From Streptomyces asiaticus (GTDB lineage Bacteria > Actinomycetota > Actinomycetes > Streptomycetales > Streptomycetaceae), in NCBI RefSeq assembly GCF_018138715.1, contig NZ_JAGSHX010000006.1:9858001-9922000 (forward strand): 64,000 nucleotides of DNA, read 5' to 3'. The position numbers and the translations under genes were made by a program. Positions 46,701 through 57,500 of this stretch are shown here, in pieces; position 1 is the first letter of the stretch; each line of letters starts with the position of its first letter. The notes beneath the pieces were generated by a model. It saw nothing but the letters and a program-made list of their open reading frames with translations, searched no databases and had not been told where the DNA came from.

Positions 46701-47242
46701 CGTCCGGCGAGGCGGAACCGCCGCCGCTGTGGCGCAACCTGGTGCGCCGCCGGGTCCGCCGGGTGGTCGCCGCGACACCCGTCGCCGAGACCTCGACCGC
46801 CGGCCTGCTGGCCGATGTTCCCGCGGCCGAACGGGTGCAGGTGCTGACGGACCTGGTGCGCGCGCACACGGCCGCCGTTCTCGGGCACGACGCCGACCGG
46901 GTGGACCCGCTGCGGGCGTTCGGCGAGATCGGCTTCGACTCGCTCAGCGCGGTCGAACTGCGCAACCGCCTCAACGCGGCCACGGGGCTCCGGCTGCCCG
47001 CCACGACGGTGTTCAGCAACCCCAACCCCCAGGCGCTGGCCCGGAAGCTGGCCGCCGAACTGTTTCCCGAGGCCGACGCGCCTGGGACCGACGCGCCTCA
47101 GGCCGACGTGGCTTGGGAGCAGGCCGGGGAGGAGCGAATGCGCGACGGGGCGCTGACCGACGTGGACATCGACGGCCTCGGCGTGGAGGAGCTGATGTCC
47201 CTCGCGCTCGGCACGGCCGAACCGCACACCTCCGAAGGTTGA
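40793..47242 (+). CDS. Type I PKS, module 8 (KS-AT-DH-ER-KR-ACP)
   Basis: A single-module protein of 2149 residues with an N-terminal docking coiled coil. KS about 33-450 (Cys206, context LDTTCSSS rather than DTACSSS); AT about 565-860 with GHSQGE and DYASH (methylmalonyl); DH from about 925 with an intact [10 protein letters not shown] and DAALQ; ER about 1425-1720 ([20 protein letters not shown] without the 2S-linked Tyr); KR about 1739-1910 with GASGTLG and Ser/Tyr/Asn, but LSD in place of LDD; ACP Ser2050. All reductive sites look usable, so a methylene is expected. The C-terminus ([19 protein letters not shown]) is less acidic than its neighbours. The stop TGA at 47240-47242 directly abuts the IS element, and the final 145 bp are overlapped antisense by the tnpB frame. 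The ATG at 40793 is preceded by GGAG. Confidence 0.95.
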   Translation: MPNEDELLNHLRWVTAELHEARKRLKEHEAAAREPLAIVGMACRYPGGISSPEELWQLVADERDAITPLPTDRGWTLDGLLDDDPASRGKSYAGHGGFLTEGDWFDAEHFGISPREALATDPQHRVLLELAWEALERSGIAPDSLRGSRTGVFTGVMYHNYVDRLTSVPDELEGYLGTGNSGGVASGRIAYTLGLEGPAMTLDTTCSSSLVALHLAGESLRRGECDLALAGGATQMFTPAAFVEFSRQRGLAVDGRCKSFGEGADGTGFSEGAGLVVLERLSDAVASGRRVLAVVRGSAVNQDGASNGLTAPSGVAQERVIRAALVSGGLSVGDVDVVEGHGTGTVLGDPIEAGALVGTYGRRVGGEPLWLGSVKSNIGHAQAAAGVAGVIKMVMALRCGVLPRSLHVDVPSSKVEWGSVRVLTEARAWPVVDRPRRAAVSSFGASGTNAHLILEQAEPEPAARPEALGSGTMPSRPDNAVVPLVLTASTPAALRAQAERLLDVVDHDLTDLARALSTTRATLRTRAVSVVGTVAQARAALRAVADGQPSADVVTGTARAETHDVVFVFPGQGSQWVGMAAELWESSPVFAEAMEECAGAMAPFVDWSLADVLGDEKALARVDVVQPVLFAVMVSLARLWRSFGVEPAAVVGHSQGEIAAACVAGALSLEDAARVVCVRSRLIAQELAGHGGMMSLPLPLAEVEDLIASRDAELSIAAVNGPLSVVVSGAPEDLDELMSHCARQDVRARRIDVDYASHSAQVDILADELLRALDTITPRQATVPFFSTVTGRFEPTAALDAEYWLRNLRHPVRLDSAVRGLADAGFDTFIEVSSHPVVLPGVQDTLAELDVPATTVGTLRRRSGGMDQFLRALSAAFAGGAAVDFGPLWADRPPAFVDLPTYAFQRERYWLTDAGGGDVSTVGLAGAGHGLLGAVLEVAETGDTVLTGSLSVDSHPWLVDHTVLGSVMFPGAGFVEMVLRAADEADCGRVEELTLHTPLVFEGHERVDVQVAVGGDRAGRREVTVHSHAAGSSTAWVLHATATVAREPVPAPPGWEAWPPPGAVEADLGDFYDALAADGLRYGPMFQGVRRVWRDGEVRYAEIALPEGATPEGFVLHPVLLDAALQVMAHGSLAEGETFLPFTWSDISVSASGARALRMRMEPRGDSGVSLLATDSLGVQVLAIGEVVTMKLPAGRPMSTHRGSTAKLLRVDWVPAPADTRVLMPVDTSPPPRTAVLPGWPEPMEPAPSPFDGLDAHPYTGLDTLAAAMGTGTAPDVVLLPLVPRSGDAVADGYELTGHAMAAIQSWLSDDTFADATLAFVTRGAFPAGQRRGPDPAAAAAAGFIRSAQSEHPGRFLVIDLDPDADPPLLPPAAVIPGDEPVVAVRGDGLFVPRLAEHAPLPALTVPADTEAWSVDLDSADTLDDLGIVPAPDALAPLTEGQVRLSVRAMGVNFREVLVALDVVPGGDRPAGGEAAGVVTEVGPGVTGFSVGDRVMGLVTGAYAGPVAVADHRTLVPLPTGWTYAQGAAAPVAFLTAYYGLTDLGGVRPGDRVLIHAAAGGVGMAAVRIARHLGAEVFATAGPAKWSEVRAAGVSASHLASSRTTRFEHAFREVLGEHRIDVVLNSLTGEFVDASLRLTAEGGRFLEMGKTDIRDADEIGLHHPSVRYRAFDLVLDAGADRIQAMLAELAALIGQGALTPLPVRAWDVRRAAEALRYVSQARHVGKVVLTVPRPWDPAGTVLLTGASGTLGGVLARHLVAERGVRHLLLLSRRGKEAETAAALEAELTALGASSVTFAACDVADREAVRGVLAAIPPRRPLTAVVHAAGALSDGLVGSLGRPDVDAVFRPKADGAAVLDELTRPHDLAGFVMFSSAAGVTGNAGQANYAAANAFLDALAEHRAAEGLPAQSLAWGLWADTSDLTATLSETGRARIARSGVRALSAAAALDLFDQAVSRDEALLLPIDVDPSGEAEPPPLWRNLVRRRVRRVVAATPVAETSTAGLLADVPAAERVQVLTDLVRAHTAAVLGHDADRVDPLRAFGEIGFDSLSAVELRNRLNAATGLRLPATTVFSNPNPQALARKLAAELFPEADAPGTDAPQADVAWEQAGEERMRDGALTDVDIDGLGVEELMSLALGTAEPHTSEG
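41519..42176 (+). repeat. 658-bp near-identical KS block, copy in module 8
   Basis: Partner of 36246-36903 at a constant offset of 5273 bp. The block covers the second half of KS8 through the conserved GTNAH region and stops just after EQAEPEP, where the KS-AT linkers diverge completely. Confidence 0.9.
42490..42850 (+). repeat. AT tract in module 8 sharing segments with AT7
   Basis: The first part of AT8 ([12 protein letters not shown] to about RLIAQEL) shares long identical runs with AT7, including the [20 protein letters not shown] segment, and shows the same TTG/GTG-rich codon use. After about 42850 AT8 diverges into its own sequence, with normal codon use. Confidence 0.75.
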
Positions 47243-48342
47243 CTTCCTCTCCCTCCTGAAGGAGGGGGATTCCTACGGCTCGCGCTGTGGGGTTTCTGCT
47301 TCATCGCCGACTGCGCCATCCGGGAGGACTCCCGTTGAGGTCTTACATCAGCTCCACAGACAGACACCGCCAGCCCGGCGGCCAGAAGGTTCTTCGCGGC
47401 GTTCACATCACGGTCGTGGACCATTCCACAGTCGCACGTCCAGGTGCGGCCGTTGAGCGGCAGCTTCCCGGCGAGGGTGCCGGTGCCGCAGTGGGAGCAC
47501 AGCTTGGAGGAGGGGAAGAAGCGGTCAACCGCGATCGTTTGATTCTCGCGCACGAGTCGAGTGGTCAGCTTGTGCAGGTGGTCGCGCCGACGGTCGGTGA
47601 TCCTGGCGTGGATCCTGGCGACCTTGCGGCGGGCCTTGGCCCGGTTCGCGCCGTCGCCCCGGGCCTTCTTCGCCAGGCGCCGCTGCGCGAGCGCCAGACG
47701 CCGGTGGTCGCGGCGCTCGTGCCGGGGGTTGGCGACCTTCTCCCCGGTGGACAGGGCGAGCAGGTGACTGAGGCCGACGTCGATACCGACCGCGTTCTCA
47801 TTGGCCGGCAGTGGCTGGACGAGCGGGTCCTCGACGAGGAGGGACACAAACCAGCGTCCGGCCGGGTCCTGCGACACCGTCACCGTGGACGGCTTCGCGC
47901 TCTCCGGCAGGGGGCGGGACCACACGATGTCCAACGGTTCCGTCATCTTGGCGAGGGTCAGCTTCCCGTCGCGGAAGCGAAACGCGCTGGTGGTGTACTC
48001 CCCGCTCTTGCGGGAGTTCTCCCGCGACGTGAACCGCGGGTACTTCGCCCGCTTGCCGAACAAGTTCGTGAACGCGACTTGCAGGTGCCGCAGCGCCTGC
48101 TGGAGGGGAACCGACGACACCTCGTTGAGGTAGGCCAGCTCTTTGGTCTTCTTCCACTGTGTCAGCAGAGCCGATGTCTGGTTGTAGTTGACCCGCTCCT
48201 GTCGCGCCCATGCCTCCGTACGGGCCGCGAGGGCCATGTTGTAGACCTTCCGCACGCACCCGAACGTGCGCGACAGCTCGGCCGCCTGCGCATTGGTCGG
48301 AGAGAAGCGGTACCGATAGGCCCGCTTCACGTATGTGGTCAT
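47098..48342 (-). CDS. tnpB: TnpB (OrfB_IS605) with an apparent in-frame deletion of the RuvC-II region
   Basis: A 414-residue frame encoding the RNA-guided nuclease of an IS1341-type element. The N-terminus ([20 protein letters not shown]) is typical. RuvC-I is present ([15 protein letters not shown]), as are the Cys4 zinc finger (CSHCG...CDCG) and RuvC-III ([11 protein letters not shown]). Family members have about 44 residues between RENQTIAV and [11 protein letters not shown], containing the catalytic Glu of RuvC-II (VEDL motif). Here the two are joined directly as [15 protein letters not shown], so the Glu and a helix bundle are missing without a frameshift. Nuclease activity should be lost, while RNA and DNA binding may survive. 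The frame runs through the right-end hairpin and 145 bp into the upstream PKS gene before stopping; the family-like part ends near 47280. The start is ATG at 48342. Confidence 0.85.
   Translation of the reverse strand: MTTYVKRAYRYRFSPTNAQAAELSRTFGCVRKVYNMALAARTEAWARQERVNYNQTSALLTQWKKTKELAYLNEVSSVPLQQALRHLQVAFTNLFGKRAKYPRFTSRENSRKSGEYTTSAFRFRDGKLTLAKMTEPLDIVWSRPLPESAKPSTVTVSQDPAGRWFVSLLVEDPLVQPLPANENAVGIDVGLSHLLALSTGEKVANPRHERRDHRRLALAQRRLAKKARGDGANRAKARRKVARIHARITDRRRDHLHKLTTRLVRENQTIAVDRFFPSSKLCSHCGTGTLAGKLPLNGRTWTCDCGMVHDRDVNAAKNLLAAGLAVSVCGADVRPQRESSRMAQSAMKQKPHSASRRNPPPSGGRGSQPSEVCGSAVPSARDISSSTPRPSMSTSVSAPSRIRSSPACSQATSA
47243..47420 (-). ncRNA. Predicted omega-RNA (reRNA) scaffold at the right end of the IS
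   Basis: In IS200/IS605 elements the 3' part of tnpB and the right end give rise to the guide RNA for TnpB, with the guide beginning at the element border. The hairpin at 47251-47266 is at the expected place. The RNA would then read out into the complement of the PKS 3' end (CCTTCGGAGGTGTGCGG...). No direct evidence of transcription is visible; the limits are approximate. Confidence 0.35.
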
Positions 48343-48492
48343 GGCTCACAAACCAGCGCATCAGCTTGCGACTTCCTGCGGGTTCAAGTGGGCGGACGCC
48401 GACCCGCCCTGACGGCGAACCAGCTTTCCCTGCCCTGCGCCGCAGGAGTCCGTTTCCTCCCTGGCCTGAAGGCCGGGGTATCCACGGAGGAA
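47243..48492 (-). mobile_element. IS200/IS605-family (IS1341-type, tnpB-only) insertion
   Basis: About 1.25 kb lies between two PKS genes whose neighbours are otherwise spaced by 0-100 bp (or separated only by the P450). It carries tnpB on the minus strand and no tnpA, so it is non-autonomous. Both ends show the subterminal hairpin expected of this family: at 47251-47266 (CCCTCCT GA AGGAGGG, the right end relative to tnpB) and at 48463-48474 (GGCCT GA AGGCC, the left end), each followed by a similar motif (GGGGATTCCTACGG and GGGGTATCCACGG). There are no terminal inverted repeats or target duplication, as is normal for this family. The bases TTGAC straddle the PKS stop at the right end. Exact limits are uncertain by several bases. 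Confidence 0.85.
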
Positions 48493-48500
48493 TCACGATG
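48486..48500 (+). promoter_or_regulatory. Ribosome-binding site of the last PKS gene, adjoining the IS left end
   Basis: GGAGGA at 48486-48491 lies 6 bp before ATG 48498, an ideal arrangement that decides the start. An earlier in-frame ATG at 48210 would place 96 residues of antisense-tnpB sequence ahead of the docking coiled coil and is rejected. The GGAGGA is part of, or directly adjacent to, the IS left-end motif (GGTATCCACGGAGGAAT). Confidence 0.8.
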
Positions 48501-51500
48501 ACCGTCTCACCCGACCGCCTCGTCGACGCGCTGCGCTCATCGGTCAAGGAGGCCGAGCGACTGCGGGAGCACAACCGGGCCCTGACCGAAGCGGCCACGG
48601 AGCCGATCGCCGTGGTGGCGATGGCCTGCCGGCTGCCCGGCGGCGCCGACTCGCCGGAGAAGCTGTGGCAGCTGGTCGACTCCGGTGCGGACGTGCTCAC
48701 GCCCCTGCCCCGGGACCGGAACTGGGACCTGGAATCCCTCAGCCCCTTCGTCACGGACGCCTACTTCGTCGACGACGTGGGCGGATTCGACGCGAACCTC
48801 TTCGGCATCTCCCCCCGCGAGGCGGCCGCGATGGACCCTCAGCAGCGGCTGCTGCTGGAGGCCGCCTGGGAGGTGTTCGAACGCGCCGGGTTCGCGCCCG
48901 ACGCGCTGCGGGACAGCGGCACGGGCGTATTCGTCGGCGCGGGACCGGGCGACTATCTGATCCGCCTCCTGGACAACCCGGACGCCGCGGAGGGCTATGT
49001 CGCCACCGGTACCGCGCCGAGCGTCACCTCCGGACGGATCGCCTACACTTTCGGCCTGCTCGGGCCCGCCGTCACCGTCGACACCGCCTGCTCCTCCGGG
49101 CTGGTCGCCCTGCACCTGGCCACCCAGGCGCTGCGTAAAGGCGACTGCTCGAAGGCGCTGGTCGCCGGGGTCTCGGTGATGTCCGCGCCATACGGCTTCG
49201 TCGAAATCGCCAAGCAGGGCGGCCTGGCCGCCGACGGACGCTGCAAGGCGTTCGCCGACGCCGCCGACGGCACCAACTTCGGTGAGGGCGTCGCCGCGGT
49301 GCTCGTTGAGCGGCTGTCCGACGCCCGGCGGCTCGGACATCCGGTACTCGCCGTGGTGCGCGGGTCCGCGATCAACCAGGACGGCGCCTCCAACGGGCTG
49401 TCCGCGCCCAACGGCGCCGCGCAGGAGGAGGTGATCCGGCAGGCACTCGCCGACGCGGGGATCCGCGCCGACGAGGTCGACGCCGTCGAGGCGCACGGCA
49501 CCGGCACAACCCTGGGCGACCCGATCGAGGCGGACGCCCTGCTGGCCACCTACGGCCGGAACCGCGAGCACCCCCTGTGGCTGGGCTCGGTGAAGTCCAA
49601 CGTCGGGCACACCCAGTCGGCCGCCGGCCTGGTCGGCCTGATCAAAATGGTGCAGGCGCTGCGTGCGGGCCGGCTGCCGAAGACCCTGCATGCCGACCGG
49701 CCGTCCCGGCACGTCGACTGGTCCACCGGACCGGTGCGCCTGCTGCGCGAGGCCCGGCCGTGGCCCGCCGCCGACCGCCCGCGCCGGGCCGGTATCTCCT
49801 CGTTCGGGATCAGCGGGACCAACGCGCACGTCATCGTCGAGAGCGTTCCCGTGCCCGAGGAGCGGCCCCGCACCGAGCTCTCCGGCCCGGTGCCGCTCAT
49901 CCTGTCCGGCCGGACCGACAGCGCCCTGCGGGCCCAGGCGGCCCGGCTGCGCGCGCATCTGCTGGAGCGCGAGGAGCCGCTCGCCGATGTCGCGTTCACG
50001 CTGGCGACCACGCGCGCGCGGTTTCCGCACCGGGCCGTGCTGCCAGTGCTCGACCGGGCCGAGGCCCTCGAGTCGCTGCACGCCGTGGCCCTGGGAGAGC
50101 GGGCGCTCGGAACCGGCCGGCCGCCCCGCCGGGAGCGGGTCGCTTTCGTCTTCCCCGGACACGGCTCCCAGTGGACCGCGATGGGCGCGCGGCTGTGGGA
50201 CGAGTCACCGGTGTTCGCCGAGGCCATGCGGGAGTGTGAGAAGGCGCTGTCCGCATACGTCGACTGGCCCCTGCGGGAGGCGCTGTCCGACGAGCGGGCG
50301 CTGGCCCGGGCCGAGGTCGTACAGCCGGCGCTGTGGGCGGTCATGGTCTCGCTCGCCGCGCTGTGGCGCTCGTTCGGTGTCGAGCCCGCCGCGGTGATCG
50401 GCCATTCCCAGGGCGAGATCGCCGCCGCCTGTGTCAGCGGTGGTCTGTCCCTTGAGGACGGCGCCCGTGTCGTGGCGCTGCGCAGCCGTCTCATCCACGA
50501 GCGGCTGTCCGGGCGCGGGGCGATGATGACGGTGATGGCCTCGCCGGACCGCGTGCGCGAACTGCTGGCGGACGACGGGACGGACGCCGTGTCCATCGCG
50601 GCCGTCAACGGCCCGCAGAACGTGACCATCTCCGGTGACCCGGCGGCGCTGGACGCCGTCGAGCGCCGGCTGTCCGCCGCCGGGATCATGCGCTGGCGGC
50701 TCGCCGGGGTGGACTTCGCCGCCCACTCACCCCATGTCGACGGGATCGAGGCCGATCTGCTGGAGGCGCTGGCTCCGGTCCGGCCCCGCCCGGGGAAGGT
50801 GCCGTTCTACTCCACGGTGACCACCTCCCGCCTGGACACGGAGGAGCTGGACGCCGGGTACTGGTGCCGCAACCTGCGGCGGACGGTGAACTTCGCCGAC
50901 ACGGTGGACGTCCTCGTGGCGGACGGACACGGGCTCATGGTCGAGGTCAGCCCGCACCCGGTACTCGCGCACATCACCGCCGCGGGCCCGGTGCTGGACA
51001 CCCTGCGCCGCGACGACGGCGGACTGCACCGGATGCTGGCCTCGCTGGCCGCCGCCGACCTGCACGGCCTGCCGGTGGACTGGACAGCGGCGCTGCCCGG
51101 GGCCCGCGCCGTGGACCTGCCGACGTACGCGTTCCAGCGCGAGCGCTACTGGGTGGCCCCCGCGGAGCGGACGACCGGGGACCCCGCACCGGCGGCGAGC
51201 CCCCTCGACCGGTTGCGCTACCGGACCGACTGGACCCCGCTGCGGCTGTCCGCCGATCCGGTGCTGGCCGGCACCTGGCTGGTCGTCACGGACCGGGCCG
51301 ACGCCTGGTCCGACAGCGTCCTCGACGCGCTGCGGCGGTACGGCGCCGAGGTGGCCGTCCGGGCACCGGGCGAACTCGACCTCGCCGCCCTCCCCGAGCC
51401 GGCCGGTGTCCTGGCGCTGCTGGCCCACGACGAGGACCCCGAGCCGGACCACCCCGCCGTCCCCGGGGGCTTCGCCCGGACCGTGCGGCTGGTGCGGCAG

Positions 51501-54500
51501 TTGGGCACGGCGGGCGTCGAAGCGCCGCTGTGGTGTGTGACCAGGGACGCGGCACGATCCCCGGCGCAGGCGATGACCTGGGGATTCGGAAGGGTGGCCG
51601 GGTTCGAGCGGCCGCGCGCGTGGGGCGGTCTCATCGACCTGCCGCAGCCGTTGGACGACACCGGCCAACGCCGGATCGCCGCCGTGCTGCTGGGCGACAG
51701 CCACGAGGACCAGGTCCGCATCGACCGCGACGGAGCGTTCGGACGGCGGATCGTGCGCGCCCCCGCGCCCCCGGAGGGCGGAGGAGACTGGCAGGTCCGC
51801 TCCACTGCCCTGGTGACCGGTGGCACCGGCGGACTCGGCAGCCATGTCGTGCGCTGGCTGGCGGCCGAGGGCGCGGAGCACGTGATCGTGGTGAACAGGC
51901 GCGGCACGGACGCTCCCGGCGCGCGCGAACTGGCCGCGGACCTCGCCGGCTCGGGGACGCGACTCAGCATCGTCCCCTGCGACCTGTCGGACCGCGCCGC
52001 CCTCGCCCGGGTGATCGACTCCATCGACCCGGCGGCACCTCTGCGCACCGTGGTGCACACCGCCGCCGTACTGGACGACGCCGCGATCGACGCCCTGACC
52101 ATGGAGCAGTTCGACCGGGTCTTCGCGGTCAAGGCACGGGGCGCGGCCCATCTGCACGAGCTCACCCGTGACCTGGACCTCGACGCGTTCGTGCTGTTCT
52201 CCTCGCTCGCCGGCACGGTCGGCGCCGCGGGTCAGGGCACCTACGCACCGGCCAACGCCTACCTGGACGCGCTGGCCGAACAGCGGCGTGCCGAGGGGCT
52301 GCCGGCCACGTCGATCGGCTGGGGGGTGTGGGCCGGGGACGGGATGGGCGACGGCCCCCTCGGGGAGGCCGCGCGACGGCACGGAGTACCGGGAATGTCC
52401 CCGCGGGACGCGACAGCGGCGATGCGGACGGCGGTGGAACACGGCGACACCGCGATCGTGCTCGCCGACATCGAGTGGGACCGCTATCACACGGCGGTCA
52501 CCGCGTCCCGGCCGAACCCGGCGCTCTCGCAGATCCCCGAGGTCAGGTCGCTGCTCACCACCGAGACCGCTCCGGCGGAGGCCACCGATCCGCTCGCGGT
52601 CGTACGCGCCCAGACCGCGGCGGTCCTCGGCTACGCCTCCGGGGCCCAGGTCGAGCCGTACCGGCCGTTCAACGAACTGGGATTCGACTCGGTGACCGCC
52701 GTCGAGTTCCGCAACCGCCTCAACGCCGTGACGGGGCTGTCCCTGGTGACCACTGTGGTCTACGACCACCCGACGCCCGCCGCGCTCGCCGACCACGTGC
52801 GCGGCGAGCTCGGCGGCGGCAGCCCGGACGGGACCCCGGCGCACCCGGTGGCCGGCCCGGACCTCACCACCGACCCCGTCGTCATCGTCGGAATGGCCTG
52901 CCGCCTCCCCGGCGGCGTCACCTCGCCCGACGAGCTGTGGGACCTGCTCGCCGAGGAGCGCACCACGGTGGGGCCCCCGCCGCCCGAGCGGGGGTGGGAC
53001 CTCGCCGCCCTGCCCGCGGACTGTGTGACCACGGCCTCCTACCTGGACGACATCGCGGCCTTCGACGCGGAGTTCTTCGGGATCTCGCCCAGGGAGGCCA
53101 TGGCCATGGACCCGCAGCAGCGGCTGGTCCTGGAGACCTCGTGGGAGGCGCTCGAGCACGGCGGCATCGCGCCCGGCAGCCTGGCCGGCAGCCGCACCGG
53201 TGTGTTCCTCGGCAGCACCGGCCAGGACTACTACGCGCTCCTGACCGGGGCCGCGGCCGACAGCGCCGCCGGACACGCGGGCACGGGCAGCGCGGGCTCG
53301 GTGCTCTCCGGCCGGGTCGCGTACGCGCTCGGACTCGAGGGACCCGCCGTCACCGTCGACACGGCGTGCTCCTCCGGTCTTGTCGCCCTGCACCTGGCCG
53401 CGCAGTCCCTGCGGAACGGCGAGTGCGCCACGGCGCTCGTGGGAGGGGTGACGGTCATGACCACCCCCACGGGCCTCGTCGAGTTCTCCCGCCAGGGCGG
53501 GCTGGCCCCCGACGGGCTGTGCAAGGCGTTCTCCGACTCCGCCGACGGCACCGGATTCGCCGAGGGCGCGGGCATGCTCGTGCTCCAGCGGCTGTCCGAC
53601 GCCCGTGCCGCGGGTCGCCGCGTATGGGCCGTGGTGCGTGGTTCGGCGATCAATCAGGACGGCCTGTCCAACGGCCTTTCGGCGCCCAACGGCCGTGCCC
53701 AGCGGGAGGTCATCCGCCAGGCCCTGGCGAACGCGCGCCTGTCCGCTGGGGCCGTCGACGTGGTCGAGGCGCACGGCACCGGGACACCACTCGGCGACCC
53801 GATCGAGGCCCACGCCCTGCTGGCGGCCTACGGGCAGGACCGGGCACGGCCGCTGCTCATCGGGACACTGAAGTCCAACATCGGCCACACCCAGGCCGCC
53901 GCCGGTGTCGCGGGCGTGATCAAGACGGCGCTGGCCCTGCACCACGGCACGGTGCCCGCGACCCTGCACGCCGGCACGGCGTCGTCCCATGTGGACTGGA
54001 CGGCGGGCAGCGTCGAGCTGGCCCGCGACAGGACCCCGTGGCCCGACACCGGCGCACCGCGCCGGGCCGGGGTCTCCGCGTTCGGCATCTCGGGCACCAA
54101 CGCGCACGTCGTGCTGGAGGCGGACACCCCGCCGCCCGACGAGCCGCGGACGACCGGGGAGAAGGCGCTGATTCCGCTGGCCGTGTCCGGCCGGGGGCCG
54201 GAAGCCCTCGCGGAGCAGGCGAGGCGGCTGTCCGCGCTGCTGGACGGCGGGACCGATCCGGTGGACATCGGCTGGTCCCTGGTCACCACGCGCTCGCCGC
54301 AATCCCACCGGGCCGTGGCCCTCGGCCGGGACCGCGCCGAGCTGGCCGCCGGACTCACCGCCCTGGCGAGCGGCACCTCCACACCATCGGTGGTCTCCGC
54401 CGTGGCCGCCGGCCAGGACCCGCGCCCCGTCTTCGTCTTCCCCGGCCAGGGCTCCAGCTGGGCCGGGATGGGACGCGCGCTGATCGAGTCCTCGCCCGTG

Positions 54501-57500
54501 TTCGCGGCCTCGATGGCCGAGTGCGCGCGGGCGATGGCCGCCGAGGCCGACTGGGACCTGCTGGAGGTGCTCGGCCAGGAGGACATGCTGCGGCGGGCCG
54601 ACGTCGTCCAGCCCGCCCTGTTCGCGGTCATGGTGTCGCTGGCCCGGCTGTGGGAGTCCTACGGCGTCACCCCGGCCGCCGTGGTCGGGCACTCCCTCGG
54701 CGAGTACGCCGCCGCGTGCGTGGCGGGCGCGCTGACCGTCGAACAGGCGGCGGTCGCGGTCGTGCGACGCGGCCGGGTGATCGCCGACCGGCTGTCCGGC
54801 GACCATGGAGTGCTGTCCGTTCCGCTCGCCGCCGAACACGTCCGCTTCGACGGCGTCGAGATCGCCGCGTTCAACGGGCCCTCGTCCACGGTGGTCGCCG
54901 GGGCCAACAGCGCACTCGAGCGCGTGCTGGAAGCCGTGCCCACGGCCAAACGGGTGCCGATGGACTACGCCTCGCACACCTCCGCCGTCGAGACGGCCGA
55001 GGACGCGCTGCTCGCGGAGCTGGCCGGACTGAGCCCGAAGGGCGCCGACGTCCCGTTCTACTCCACGGTCACCGGGGGGAGGCTGGACACCGCGGCCCTC
55101 GACGCGTCCTACTGGTACCGCAATCTGCGCAACCCGGTGCTGTTCGAGACGGCCGGCCGTCGGCTGATCGAGGACGGGCACACGGTGTTCATCGAGATGA
55201 GCCCGCGCCCGCTGCTGGCGGCGGCCCTGCACCAGACGGCGGAAGCGCTGGACCAGCAGGTGCACACCGTCGCGTCGCTGCGCCGCGACGACGGCGACAT
55301 GGACCGCTTCCTGCGCTCGCTCGCCGACGCGCACACCCGCGGCGTGGCGGTGGACTGGAGCCCCGCGCTGCCCGGTGGCAGGACTGTCGCGCTGCCGACG
55401 TACGCCTTCCAGCGCAAGCGGTTCTGGCCGACGGCCCGGCCACCGCGGCGCCCCGGCCAGACACATCCGCTGCTGGGCCCCGCCGAAGAGCTCGCGGGCT
55501 CCTCGGACGTGGTGTTCACCAGCACCCTCTCCACCCGGACCCACCCATGGCTTGCCGACCATGTGGTGCGGGACTCGGTGCTGCTGCCGGGCACCGCGTT
55601 CCTGGAGATGGCGGTCCGGGCCGCCGACGAGACCGGCTGCCATGCAGTCGCCGAACTCGTCCTGGAGGCGCCGCTCGTACTGACCGGCGGCGACATCCGG
55701 ATCCAGCTGACGGTGCACGGCCCCGACGCGTCGGGGGACCGGCCGTTCTCCGTGCACAGCCGGGGCGAGCACGACTGGGCGCGACACGCCACCGGCCGCC
55801 TCTCGGCGGTGGCGTCGCCGGTTCCTCCGGCCACACCGGTGTTGCCGCCCGACGCCGAACCGCTCGCACTGGACGACTTCTACGGTGAACTCGACGGCGC
55901 CGGCTACCGGTACGGCGAGTCGTTCCGCGGCATGCGCGCGGCCTGGCGGTCGGGTGACGAGCTGTTCGCCGAGGTCGCCCTGGCCGACGCGGTCCCCACC
56001 GACGGGTTCCAGCTGCATCCCGCGCTGCTGGACGCGGCCTGCCAGGCGATGACGCTGGCCGGCGGGGACGAGCCGGGGCTGCCGTTCCTGTGGTCCGACG
56101 CCGAACTGCACGCACACGGAGCGCGGGAGCTGTTCGTCCGCCTCGCCCCGGCCGGGCCCGACGCGATGTCGATCACCGCCGTCGACCACGAGGGAACGCT
56201 CGTGTTCCGCGCGGGCCGGCTGCTCACCCGGCCGTTCGCCCGGCCCGGCACGGGCGCCGTGCCCGCGGACTCGCTGTTCACCGTCGACTGGGTCCCGCTT
56301 CCGGAGCCGGGACCCGCCGCCGACCGGGAGTGGGCGGTGCTCGACGGCCCCGAGGCCGACCACGGGCTCGGCCTTCCCGCGTTCACCGAGCCGTCCGCCG
56401 TGCCCCCGGGTAGGTCGATCGTGCTGACGGCCGCGGACGCGTCCGCACCGCACCGGATCCTGGCCGCCGTGCAGGCCGTGATCGCCGCCGACCGTCCCGA
56501 ACCGCTCATGGTGCTGACGCATCACGCGGTGGCCGTGGTCCCCTCGGACGAGCCGGTGCCCGACCGGGCGGCGGTGTGGGGGCTGCTGCGCACCGCGCAG
56601 TCCGAGCACCCCGGCCGGTTCGTGCTGCTCGACAGCGACCGGCCGGTGACCACGGCCGACCTCCGCGACGCCCTGGCGACCGGGGAACCGCAGGTCGCCC
56701 TGCGGGGAGGCGACCGGTACGCGCCACGGCTGAACCGGTGGCCGGCCGCGCTGGAGCCGCCCGCCGGTGAGGAGTGGAACCTCACCGCCTCGCCGACCGG
56801 CAGCCTGGACGATCTCGCGCTGACCCCCCGTACGGTCGAAGCGCTGACCGACGGACAGGTCCGGATCGCCGTCCGGGCCGTCGGGGTCAACTTCAAGGAC
56901 GTGCTGATCACCCTTGGCATGGTGCCCGGCGACCTGACCCGGCTCGGGGTGGAGGCCGCGGGAGTCGTGCTCGACGTCGGTCCCGGCGTGCGCTCCCTGC
57001 GCCCCGGCGACCGGGTGTTCGGCCTCGCCGACGCCGCGTTCGGCTCGGCGGCCGTCACCGACCAGCGGCTGCTGGCGCGGATACCCCACGGCTGGAGCTT
57101 CGCCCGGGCCGCGAGCGTGCCCGCCGTCTTCCTCACCGCCTACTACGCACTGCGCGATCTGCTCGGCATCCAGCCGGGGCAGCGGATCCTGGTGCACTCG
57201 GGCGCGGGTGGTGTCGGAATGGCGGCGATCCAGCTCGCCAGGGTGTGGGGCGCCGAGGTGTTCGCCACCGCGAGCGAGCCCAAACAGGATGCCGTCGCCG
57301 GACTCGGGGTCGCCCGGGACCACATCGCCTCCTCCCGGACGCTCGACTTCGAGCGGGCCTTCACCGAGGTCACCGGCGGCAAGGGAGTGGACGCCGTGCT
57401 GAACTCGCTCGCGGGCGAATTCGTGGACGCCTCACTGCGGCTGCTGCGCCCTGGCGGCCGGTTCGCGGAGATGGGCAGGACCGACATCCGCGAGGACGGC

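Noticed and set aside
40943..47227. Very long open frames on the minus strand opposite the PKS genes (also 7307-10852, 13868-17047, 28079-32215, 35871-40724, 50727-57323)
   Set aside because: They are antisense shadows produced by the codon bias of very GC-rich genes. They are rich in Arg, Gly and His, match no family and lack sensible starts.
48210..48497. An upstream ATG extending the last PKS gene by 96 residues
   Set aside because: The extension is antisense to tnpB and not PKS-like. A strong GGAGGA precedes the ATG at 48498, where the docking coiled coil begins.
47287..48501. A 404-codon + strand frame across the IS
   Set aside because: It is the shadow of tnpB on the opposite strand; the minus strand frame contains all TnpB motifs.
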